Assembly: GCA_035499735.1 (NCBI GenBank)
Contig: DATJYC010000058.1
Coordinates: forward strand, 61,423 to 125,422
Source: VBDM01 sp035499735
GTDB lineage: Bacteria; Pseudomonadota; Gammaproteobacteria; Burkholderiales; SG8-39
Direction of reading: 5' to 3'
Length of the DNA: 64,000 nt
Below, one piece after another: positions 1-7,391 of the stretch. A program made the position numbers and the translations under genes. Below the pieces are notes generated by a model that was not told the origin of the DNA, did not search any database, and was given only the letters and a program-made list of their open reading frames with translations. The number at the start of each line of letters is the position of its first letter. Position 1 is the first letter of the stretch.

Positions 1-978
1 CGCCTCGAGCACGGTGAGGCGCTCGAACGGGCGCGACAGGTCGATCGAATTCTCGCCGTAGCGCAAGGTCGTTGCGCCCAGCACAGTGTTCGCAAGCTCG
101 CGCAGCATCTCCTCGGTGAAGTCCATGAGGTAGCGGTAGTCGCGGTACGCCTCGTAGAACTCGAGCATGGTGAACTCAGGGTTGTGGCGCGTCGAGATGC
201 CCTCGTTCCTGAAGTTGCGGTTTATCTCGAACACCTTCTCAAACCCGCCCACCACCAGGCGCTTGAGGTAGAGCTCCGGCGCGACCCGCAGGAAGAGATC
301 CATGTCGAGCGCGTTGTGGTGCGTCCTGAACGGCCGCGCGTTGGCGCCGCCGGGGATCGGCTGCATCATCGGCGTCTCGACCTCGAGGAAGCCCCTGGCG
401 ATCATGAACTCGCGCACCGCCTGCACGATGCGGCTGCGCGTCCGGAACACGTCGCGCGTGTCCTCGCTCATGATGAGATCGACGTAGCGCTGGCGGTATT
501 TCTGCTCCTGGTCGGCGAGGCCGTGGAATTTCTCGGGCAGCGGGCGCAGCGATTTCACGAGGAGACGCAGCTCCGCGACCTTTAGCGAGAGCTCGCCGGT
601 CTTGGTCTTGAAGAGGGTTCCTCGCGCGCCCACGATGTCGCCGAGGTCGTAGTGCTTGAAGGCCTCGTAGGCCGTCTCACCGACTCCGTCGCGGACGACG
701 TATAGCTGGATTCGCCCGCTCGCGTCCTGCACGGTGGCGAAGCTCGCCTTGCCCATAACCCGCTTGAGCATGACCCGGCCGGCGATGGATACCGCGATCT
801 GCTTCGGCTCGAGCTCGTCGTTGCTCTTGGCGCCCCAGGCTTTGTGCAATTCGCCTGCGAAATGCTCGCGCCGGAAGTCGTTGGGAAACGCGGCGCCGAG
901 CCTGCGCAGACCGGCGAGCCTCGCGCGCCGCTCGGCGATGATCTGGTTCTCGTCCTGTCCTTCTGGCGGATTGGACAT
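1..978 (-). CDS. lysS: Lysyl-tRNA synthetase, class II (C-terminal part outside window)
   Basis: The enzyme charges tRNA-Lys with lysine in the cytoplasm. About 326 N-terminal codons are present and the reading frame runs off the left edge, so roughly the last third is missing. An N-terminal OB-fold anticodon-binding region comes first, followed by the class II core. Motif 2 (FRNEG followed by TRHNPEF) lies near residues 250-270. The ATG at 978-976 overlaps the prfB stop by one base (TAATG), so the two genes are probably co-translated. The prfB-lysS order is common in proteobacteria. Confidence 0.95.
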   Translation of the reverse strand, partial: MSNPPEGQDENQIIAERRARLAGLRRLGAAFPNDFRREHFAGELHKAWGAKSNDELEPKQIAVSIAGRVMLKRVMGKASFATVQDASGRIQLYVVRDGVGETAYEAFKHYDLGDIVGARGTLFKTKTGELSLKVAELRLLVKSLRPLPEKFHGLADQEQKYRQRYVDLIMSEDTRDVFRTRSRIVQAVREFMIARGFLEVETPMMQPIPGGANARPFRTHHNALDMDLFLRVAPELYLKRLVVGGFEKVFEINRNFRNEGISTRHNPEFTMLEFYEAYRDYRYLMDFTEEMLRELANTVLGATTLRYGENSIDLSRPFERLTVLEA

Positions 979-2082
979 TACACGCCCTGCTTCAGGCTCG
1001 CGCTGATGAATTCGTCGAGGTCGCCGTCGAGCACGCGCTGCGTGTCGCCCTTTTCGACTCCGGTGCGCAGGTCCTTGATGCGCGACTGATCGAGCACGTA
1101 GGAACGGATCTGGTGTCCCCACTCGATGTCGGTCTTGGTGGAAGCGAGCTTGTCGTGCTCGGCCTGGCGCTTGCGCAGCTCCAGCTCGTACAGTCGCGAC
1201 TTCAGCAGCGCCATGGCCTCGGCGCGGTTGCGGTGCTGCGAGCGGTCATTCTGGCACTGTACCACGATGCCCGTGGGCAAATGCGTGATGCGCACCGCCG
1301 AGTCCGTCTTGTTGACGTGCTGGCCGCCCGCGCCCGAAGCGCGGTATGTGTCGATACGCAGGTCCGCAGGGTTCACCTCGACCTCGATGTTCTCGTCCAC
1401 CTCGGGGTAGACGAAAACGCTCGCGAACGAAGTGTGGCGGCGCGCGTTCGAGTCGAACGGAGACTTGCGCACGAGGCGGTGGACGCCGCTCTCGGTGCGC
1501 AGATGGCCGTAAGCGTAGGACCCGCTGATCTTGAACGTCGCGCTCTTGATTCCCGCGACCTCGCCGGGCGATTCCTCGAGCACGTCGATGCGGAATCCCT
1601 TGCGGTCGCAGTACTTGGAGTACATGCGCTCGAGCATCTGCGCCCAGTCCTGCGCCTCGGTTCCTCCCGATCCGGACTGGATATCCATGAAGCAGTTGTT
1701 CGGGTCGAGCGGGTTGGAGAACATGCGGCGGAACTCGAGGTCCGCGACGATCTTTTCGACTCCCGCTGCGTCGGCCTCGATCGCCGCAAGGGTTGCGGCG
1801 TCGTTTTCCTCACGGGCGAGCGCGAACAGCTCCGAGGCGTCCTTGAGCTTGCCGTTCAAGTCGCTGAGGGTGCCGACGAGGTTGTCGAGCTGCTTCTTCT
1901 CGCGGCCCAGGTCCTGGGCGCGCTTCGAGTCGGACCAGATGTCCGGGTTTTCGAGTTCCCTGCTTACCTCGGCGAGGCGAGCCTGCTTCCCGTCGAAGTC
2001 AAAGATACCTCCGCAGCTCCGCCGACCGCTTGTCGAGGCCGGAGAGCAGGGAGGAAATCTGGTTGATGCGTTCGGCTTCCAT
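978..2082 (-). CDS. prfB: Peptide chain release factor 2, with +1 programmed frameshift
   Basis: RF2 releases finished peptides at UGA and UAA codons. The gene is read in two frames. The first 27 codons (ATG at 2082) end at CTT TGA, and a +1 shift continues into the long frame (from base 2000) for 340 more codons. The total is 367 residues, the usual RF2 size. The SPF tripeptide that reads the stop codon is present (RKSPFDSN), as is the catalytic GGQ loop (GAGGQHVNKTDSAV). A start inside the long frame alone would lose the N-terminal helix. The stop overlaps the lysS start. Confidence 0.96.
1998..2012 (-). other. RF2 autoregulatory +1 frameshift site
   Basis: On the minus strand the sequence reads GGAGG TAT CTT TGA C. 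A Shine-Dalgarno-like GGAGG lies just before the slippery CTT and the in-frame TGA, followed by C. This matches the well-known prfB autoregulation signal: when RF2 is scarce the ribosome pauses at UGA and slips from CUU to UUU. All elements are intact. Confidence 0.95.
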
Positions 2083-2093
2083 TGCAGCGCGAG

Positions 2094-2122
2094 ATTATAG
2101 GGGCTTAGCGGATTCGAGTCGA
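2094..2122 (-). promoter_or_regulatory. Candidate sigma-70 promoter for prfB
   Basis: On the minus strand a perfect TATAAT (2099-2094) sits 17 bases downstream of TCGACT (2122-2117), which matches four of six -35 consensus positions. Transcription would start about five bases before the prfB ATG, giving a nearly leaderless message. No Shine-Dalgarno sequence is visible there. The promoter overlaps the 3' end of the KTSC gene. This is read by eye only. Confidence 0.4.
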
Positions 2123-2323
2123 GGGAAAGCTCTCGTCGATCTTGTCCTCGAAGAAACTGGTTGGCGACGGCGCCGCCATGAACTGGCGATGAACTTCCTG
2201 GGACACGCCGCGGTACTGTACGACCTTGCCGTCGCTGAACTCGATCTCGAGCAATTGCGTCTTGGAATCGTAGCCCGCGCTCCGGATCTTGCTCGAATTG
2301 ACGCGCTTGCGATCCATGGTCAC
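2105..2323 (-). CDS. KTSC-domain small protein
   Basis: This is a small cytoplasmic protein of 70-72 residues, nearly all of it a KTSC-type domain. The pattern is SSKIRSAGYD, then LLEIEFSDGKVVQYRGV, then a final FFEDKI. The family's biochemical role is not established; some members are fused to nucleic-acid enzymes. Two starts are possible. GTG at 2323 overlaps the upstream stop (GTGA). ATG at 2317 has GGAG five bases before it and is the better-supported choice. It lies at the end of the recJ-cyclophilin-like run, just upstream of prfB. Confidence 0.75.
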   Translation of the reverse strand: MTMDRKRVNSSKIRSAGYDSKTQLLEIEFSDGKVVQYRGVSQEVHRQFMAAPSPTSFFEDKIDESFPSTRIR

Positions 2324-2697
2324 TCCATGCTCAGGCTGATCGTATCCCCGCTGCGCACCGACGCGAACTCGCGGGCGTCGCCGTCAATGCGGCCGAGGAT
2401 GTTGCACGGGCTGACGAGCTTCGGCTCCTTCCCGTCCGATATCGGCGTGCGGCCGAAGGGCAGGGCGAGCGAGCCGCCCTCGGCCCAGAAGCACACCGTA
2501 CCCGCCGGAACGACCTGCTTCGCCCCGCGCTCCAGCGCGGACTTCACGGGGATCTCGAAGTAGACTTCCTCCCCCCAGGTCTGCGCGCGCGAGTCGAGCG
2601 GCAGCGCGGCGACCAGGGCTCGCGCGGTCGGCGTGTCGTCGAGCGCCGCGACGAGCGAGCCTTTGGGCCAGGCGATCCGGATCCTCGCGTAGCTCAT
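2320..2697 (-). CDS. Cyclophilin-like fold protein (TM1367-type)
   Basis: This 125-residue protein has no signal peptide. The order of motifs WGEEVYFEIPV, VPAGTVCFW, ALPFGRTPIS and CNILGRIDGD fits the small cyclophilin-like family (formerly DUF369). It shares the beta-barrel of cyclophilins, but prolyl isomerase activity has not been shown and the substrate is unknown. Its start overlaps the recJ stop by four bases (ATGA), so it is translationally coupled to recJ. I see no direct link to DNA repair. Confidence 0.7.
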   Translation of the reverse strand: MSYARIRIAWPKGSLVAALDDTPTARALVAALPLDSRAQTWGEEVYFEIPVKSALERGAKQVVPAGTVCFWAEGGSLALPFGRTPISDGKEPKLVSPCNILGRIDGDAREFASVRSGDTISLSME

Positions 2698-4391
2698 GCG
2701 GTCTCCCAGTGCTCTATGACGAGCTGCAGATTCTGCGCGCCTCTGAACTCCTCCACCGAAAGCCGGTAGGCGGCACGCACCTGCGCGGGCAGGGGGTCGA
2801 GCGCATTGAAGCGTATCGCCTCGAGCGTGCGGCCGGCGCGCGCAAGCTTGAGCTTCAGATGCTTGTCCCCGACCACCCGCTGTCCCTGCACATCGAAGTC
2901 GTCGCAGAACAGCGGCTGCGGAAAGCCCTGTCCCCAGACCTGGTGATCGAGGAGCCGCGCCAGCCCGAGGTCGAGATACGCAGGTTCGAGGGACCCGTCG
3001 GTCTCGATCGAGCGCGAGAGCTGAGCCGGGGAAAGCAGCTCGCGCGCGACGTCCTCGAATCCGCGCGCGAAGCGCTCGAAGTCCGACGCGCGCAGCGTCA
3101 ATCCTGCGGCAGCCGCGTGTCCGCCGAAGCGCAGCAGCAGTCCCGGCTCGCGCTTCGCCAGCAGGTCGAGCGCGTCGCGCAGATGCAGGCCGCCGATCGA
3201 ACGTCCCGACCCCCGGATCTCGCCGGGCCCCGAGAGGGCAAACGCGAAGGCGGGGCGGTGTGCTCTGTCCTTGATCCTTCCGGCGAGGATGCCGATCACG
3301 CCCTGGTGCCAGGAAGGGTCGTACAGGCTGATGCTGCAGGACTCTCCCACGGAGATCTTCGCCACCAGTTCCTCCGCCTGGGCCTGCATCTCGGATTCGA
3401 TCGAGCGCCGCTCCTGATTGAGGTCGTCGAGCCGACGCGCGATCTCGAGCGCGCGCCCGCGATCGTCAGTCGTGAGGCATTCGATGCCCAGGCTCATGTC
3501 GGAAAGGCGCCCGGCGGCATTCAGTCGCGGTCCGAGCAGAAAACCGAGGTCGAAGCTCCCCGCCCGCATCGGCAGCCTCCCCGCCACGGCGAAGAGTGCG
3601 CGTACGCCTTCCTGCATGCGGCCGGCGCGGATCCGCCTCAGGCCCTGGGTCACCAGGACCCGGTTGTTGAAGTCGAGCGGAACGACGTCGGCGACGGTGC
3701 CGAGGGCGACGAGATCGAGCAGATCACCGAGGACCGGCTCTTCCTTGCCAGCAAAGGCGCCGCGCCGACGCAGCTCGGCTCGCAGCGCGAGCATCACGTA
3801 GAACATCACGCCCACTCCGGCGAGGCTCTTGCTCGGAAAGGCGCAGCCCGGCTGGTTGGGATTGACGATGACCGCGGCGGCCGGCAACTGCGCGCCGGGG
3901 AGGTGGTGGTCGGTGATCAGCACGTCGATTCCTGCCTGGCGCGCGGCATCGACGCCTTCGACGCTGGCAATGCCGTTGTCGACCGTGATGAGCAGGTCGG
4001 GCTTTGAGCGCGCCGCGATCGCGACGATTTCGGGGGTGAGGCCATAGCCGTGCTCGAAGCGGTTCGGGACGAGATAGCCGACCTTTGCGCCGAAGGCGGA
4101 GAGCGCGCGCACGCCCACCGCACAGGCGGTCGCGCCGTCGCAGTCGTAGTCCGCGACGATCAGCATGCGCTTGCCAGCGCCGATCGCTTCGGCGAGCAGG
4201 GTGCCGGCGCGCTCGGCATTCATTAGCTCCGCAGGCGGGACGAGTCCTGCGAGCTTGTCCTCGAGCTCGCCGCGGTGGCGGATGCCGCGGGCCGCGCACA
4301 CGCGCGCGAGCACCGGGTGCAGGCCCTCGCGGACCAGCTGGTCATGGGTGCGCGGGGAAACCGGCCGGGTCACGATGCGCGTTCCGTTCAT
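2694..4391 (-). CDS. recJ: Single-stranded-DNA-specific exonuclease RecJ
   Basis: RecJ is a 5'-3' single-strand DNA exonuclease used in recombinational and mismatch repair. At 565 residues it matches the family length. The DHH-family metal-binding motifs are clear: VADYDCDGATA near residue 80, TVDNGIAS near 135, and ITDHHLPG with the DHH triplet near 160. A DHHA1 domain with GRSIGGLHLRDAL and RFGGHAAAAG follows near residues 390-430, then an OB-type C-terminal domain. The start overlaps the upstream RpfE-like gene by four bases (ATGA). Confidence 0.96.
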   Translation of the reverse strand: MNGTRIVTRPVSPRTHDQLVREGLHPVLARVCAARGIRHRGELEDKLAGLVPPAELMNAERAGTLLAEAIGAGKRMLIVADYDCDGATACAVGVRALSAFGAKVGYLVPNRFEHGYGLTPEIVAIAARSKPDLLITVDNGIASVEGVDAARQAGIDVLITDHHLPGAQLPAAAVIVNPNQPGCAFPSKSLAGVGVMFYVMLALRAELRRRGAFAGKEEPVLGDLLDLVALGTVADVVPLDFNNRVLVTQGLRRIRAGRMQEGVRALFAVAGRLPMRAGSFDLGFLLGPRLNAAGRLSDMSLGIECLTTDDRGRALEIARRLDDLNQERRSIESEMQAQAEELVAKISVGESCSISLYDPSWHQGVIGILAGRIKDRAHRPAFAFALSGPGEIRGSGRSIGGLHLRDALDLLAKREPGLLLRFGGHAAAAGLTLRASDFERFARGFEDVARELLSPAQLSRSIETDGSLEPAYLDLGLARLLDHQVWGQGFPQPLFCDDFDVQGQRVVGDKHLKLKLARAGRTLEAIRFNALDPLPAQVRAAYRLSVEEFRGAQNLQLVIEHWETA

Positions 4392-5356
4392 GCGAGATAG
4401 CTTTCGAGCGGTTTCTTCGTCCGCCAGAAGTGGCGCAGGTCGGAGCGCACCGTTTCGACCTCGAGCAGCGATTCCCTCCCGGAAAGCACGAGGGTCAGCA
4501 TGCCGATGCGGCCCTCCTCTAGGGCGGCGAGCAGCGGGGAGAACCAGTCACGCTCGAGCGCTGCGCCGCGAGGCGCATCGAGCACGATCAGCGCCTTGCC
4601 CTCTTCGGGCAGGGTGGAAAGAGCCGCGCCGGCGTTCGCGGCGAGGCGCCGCTCCGGCACGCCGGCGGCAAGCGCGAGACCGCGCGCGAGAGGATCTTCC
4701 GCGAGGACGATCGAAAAAGGCCGCCCGTGCCGGGCCTCGAGGTTGCCTCCTCCCCAGAGCCAGATGCTGTTCGCGGCCGGCGCCCCCCGTGCCTCGCGCT
4801 CGGTATTCACCGGGTGCTCGTGCAGCAGCATCTGCACCTCGTTCATCAGGGCGCGATATCGCGTCGCATCGAGGCCCCTGGGGAGCAGGTTGCTGATCGC
4901 CGCTCCACTGGCGAGGGCGGGAGGAGTGGTCTCGAGCTGGGGCGCTTCCTCGAGCGCGACATACCAGCGCTCTGGACGCGGAGCGTGGAGCGCGAGACCT
5001 TGCCCGAAGTGGCTGCTGAGCGTCGCCGCGAGCGCTTCCGCCTCCGCGCGCGACAAATCGAGCCTGGCGCTGTCGAGCGCGACGGAATCGCGGCCGACGT
5101 TCAGGTGGACCGGGTCGGCGCGCATCCAGAAATGTCCTCCGGGCGCTCCGCCGTCGGCGAGCAGCGTATACGGGGCGACCGGCCAGTCGCGCTGCCGCCC
5201 GATTCCGAAGCGCTCGAAAAGCCATGCGTCGTGCGCGATCTGCGACGTGCGCTTGCGGCGTCCTCTCGCGATCAGCTTCTCCGCCGCGGCGAGGCGGTCT
5301 GCGGAAGCGCCACTCATCGAGGAGAAAAAATCGGGAATGAACAGAAAGCAGTGCAT
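4388..5356 (-). CDS. RpfE-like / phosphoglycerate mutase-related protein
   Basis: This 322-residue cytoplasmic protein starts MHCFLFIPDFF, a start typical of proteins found directly upstream of recJ in beta- and gammaproteobacteria. They are variously annotated RpfE or cofactor-independent phosphoglycerate mutase-like. Supporting motifs are VAPYTLLADGG, WMRADPVHL near residue 75, and SIWLWGGGNL near 200. I see no complete metal-ligand set for a phosphoglycerate mutase, so catalysis is doubtful. In Xanthomonas, rpfE also neighbours recJ and lies in a region with prfB and lysS, which matches this layout. The function here is unknown. Confidence 0.6.
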   Translation of the reverse strand: MHCFLFIPDFFSSMSGASADRLAAAEKLIARGRRKRTSQIAHDAWLFERFGIGRQRDWPVAPYTLLADGGAPGGHFWMRADPVHLNVGRDSVALDSARLDLSRAEAEALAATLSSHFGQGLALHAPRPERWYVALEEAPQLETTPPALASGAAISNLLPRGLDATRYRALMNEVQMLLHEHPVNTEREARGAPAANSIWLWGGGNLEARHGRPFSIVLAEDPLARGLALAAGVPERRLAANAGAALSTLPEEGKALIVLDAPRGAALERDWFSPLLAALEEGRIGMLTLVLSGRESLLEVETVRSDLRHFWRTKKPLESYLA

Positions 5357-5397
5357 CCGATTTCGAGTTTATCACTGCTTGTGGCACACTGGCGCGC

Positions 5398-6639
5398 GTG
5401 CGATACGAACTGCTCGTCGGGTTGCGCTACACGAGAGCGAAGCGCCGCAACCATTTCATCTCGTTCATCTCCATTGCGTCGATGTTGGGCATCGCAGTCG
5501 GAGTATGGGCGCTGATCGTGGTGCTGTCCGTCATGAACGGATTCCAGAAGGAAGTCCGCGCACGCATCCTGGGCGTGGTCGCGCACGTGCAGATCAGCGG
5601 CGAGGACAACCGGCTCGCAAACTGGAAGGAAGTGGCACGCGAGGCGTCCGCAAATCCCGAGGTGACGGCTGCCGCGCCGTACGTGAACGGCCAGGGCTTG
5701 CTCATGTTCGGCTCGAGCGTCAGGGGCGTAGTCGTGCGGGGTGTCGTGCCGGAGCTCGAGCAGAGGGTGGTGGAGATCGGCACGCATATGGTCGCGGGCA
5801 GGCTCGACTCGCTCGTGCCCGGCGAATTCGGGATAGTGCTCGGCACCGGGCTGGCGCGTGCACTGGGGGCGAACGTGGGGAACAAGATCGCCCTGATCGC
5901 TCCGCAGGGGCTGGTAACCCCGGCGGGGATCGTTCCGCGCATCAAGCAATTCACCGTTACCGGGATTTTCAGGATCGATTACAGCGAATACGATTCGGGC
6001 CTGGCGCTGATCCATCTCGCGGACGCGCAGAAGCTCTACGGCATGGGCGACGCTGTCTCGGGGGTGCGGCTCAAGCTCAAGGACTTGTTCCAATCGCGCG
6101 AGGTCACGCGCGACTTGTTCACGCGCCTGCGCGGCGACCTGTATATCTCAGACTGGACCCGCAGTAACGCGAACTACTTTCGCGCGGTGCAGATCGAGAA
6201 GACGATGATGTTCATCATCCTTCTCCTGATCGTACTTGTGGCGGCGTTCAATTCCGTCTCGACCCTGGTGATGGCGGTGACCGACAAGCAGGCCGACATC
6301 GCGATCCTGCGCACACTGGGAGCAAGCCCGGGCGGAATCATGAAAATCTTCATAATTCAGGGCGCAGTCATCGGATTGCTCGGGACTTTTCTCGGTGTCG
6401 CAAGCGGGATTCCGACCGCGCTTAACATCGACGTGATCGTGCCTTTTCTCGAGCGGCTGTCCGGCATCCACTTTCTTTCGAGCGAGGTGTACTACATCAC
6501 GGAGCTGCCCTCGGATCTCCAGAGGGGGGACGTGATCGCCATCACTCTCGTTTCGCTGGTTCTGTCGCTGGTAGCCACTCTCTATCCGAGCTGGCGCGCG
6601 GCACGCGTCAATCCCGCCGAAGCCTTGCGCTATGAGTGA
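5398..6639 (+). CDS. lolC: Lipoprotein-releasing ABC transporter permease
   Basis: LolC/E-type inner-membrane permeases, driven by LolD, extract outer-membrane lipoproteins and pass them to LolA. The protein has 413 residues. One transmembrane helix lies near residues 25-47, after the typical YELLVGLRYTRAKRRNHFISF start. A large periplasmic domain follows, then three C-terminal helices in the FtsX-like region. The start codon is GTG at 5398, 41 bases from the divergent RpfE-like gene. A single permease gene precedes lolD, so it probably works as a homodimer (LolF-like), as in many non-enteric bacteria. The gene overlaps lolD by eight bases. Confidence 0.92.
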   Translation: MRYELLVGLRYTRAKRRNHFISFISIASMLGIAVGVWALIVVLSVMNGFQKEVRARILGVVAHVQISGEDNRLANWKEVAREASANPEVTAAAPYVNGQGLLMFGSSVRGVVVRGVVPELEQRVVEIGTHMVAGRLDSLVPGEFGIVLGTGLARALGANVGNKIALIAPQGLVTPAGIVPRIKQFTVTGIFRIDYSEYDSGLALIHLADAQKLYGMGDAVSGVRLKLKDLFQSREVTRDLFTRLRGDLYISDWTRSNANYFRAVQIEKTMMFIILLLIVLVAAFNSVSTLVMAVTDKQADIAILRTLGASPGGIMKIFIIQGAVIGLLGTFLGVASGIPTALNIDVIVPFLERLSGIHFLSSEVYYITELPSDLQRGDVIAITLVSLVLSLVATLYPSWRAARVNPAEALRYE

Positions 6640-7312
6640 AGTCCTCGCTTGCCGGGACCTGCACAAGACGTTCCGCGAGGGCGCCGACGCGGTCCACGTG
6701 CTGCGCGGCGTGCGTCTCGAGGTCGGCGCAGGGGAGATCGTCGCGGTCGTCGGCGCCTCGGGATCGGGAAAGAGTACTCTGCTGCATCTGCTCGGGGGGC
6801 TCGACGAGCCGACCTCGGGCGAGGTGAGCATTCTCGGCCGTCCGATGCACGGGCTATCCGACAGCGAGCGCGGCGAGGTGCGCAACCGTTCTCTCGGCTT
6901 CGTCTATCAGTTCCACCACCTCCTCATGGAGTTCAACGCTCTCGAGAATGTCGCGATGCCGCTCCTCATCCGCCGCACCGCTCCCGGGGAGGCGCGTGAG
7001 GCGGCAGCCGTCATGCTCAGGGAGGTGGGGCTGGGCGAGCGGCTTACCCACACCCCGGGAGAGCTCTCTGGCGGCGAGCGCCAGCGCGCCGCGCTGGCCC
7101 GCGCCCTCGTTACCCGGCCTGCCTGCGTGCTCGCTGACGAGCCGACCGGCAACCTCGACCGGCGCACCGCCGAGACCGTGTTCGAGCTGATGCTCGAGCT
7201 CAATCGCGCCCACGGCACGAGCCTCGTGATCGTGACGCACGAGCCTTCCCTCGCGGCGCGGGCACACCGTATCCTGCGGCTGCAGGACGGCCTGCTGCAG
7301 CCGGCGGCCTGA
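6632..7312 (+). CDS. lolD: Lipoprotein-releasing ABC transporter ATP-binding protein
   Basis: This is the ATPase of the Lol lipoprotein-release complex, 226 residues. Walker A is GASGSGKSTLLH near residue 45. The LolD-type Q-loop region FVYQFHHLL lies near 90. The ABC signature LSGGERQRAALARAL lies near 147, and Walker B with the D-loop (LADEPTGNLD) near 168. An H-loop (VIVTHEPSLA) follows. The ATG at 6632 lies inside the 3' end of lolC, which indicates translational coupling. Confidence 0.95.
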   Translation: MSEVLACRDLHKTFREGADAVHVLRGVRLEVGAGEIVAVVGASGSGKSTLLHLLGGLDEPTSGEVSILGRPMHGLSDSERGEVRNRSLGFVYQFHHLLMEFNALENVAMPLLIRRTAPGEAREAAAVMLREVGLGERLTHTPGELSGGERQRAALARALVTRPACVLADEPTGNLDRRTAETVFELMLELNRAHGTSLVIVTHEPSLAARAHRILRLQDGLLQPAA

Positions 7313-7391
7313 GCGGCGTCTCGCAGCACTCCTATCAACGCACGACGCCGTCGCCCGTTACAGGGCGAATGAAACTCCGAGTTGGTCCTTC

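Noticed and set aside
1113..2066. Long open frames on the plus strand opposite prfB, recJ, mltB, tgpA and others
   Set aside because: In GC-rich DNA the antisense frames of real genes stay open. Their translations are Arg/Ala/Pro-rich with no recognisable motifs, while the other strand encodes clear families.
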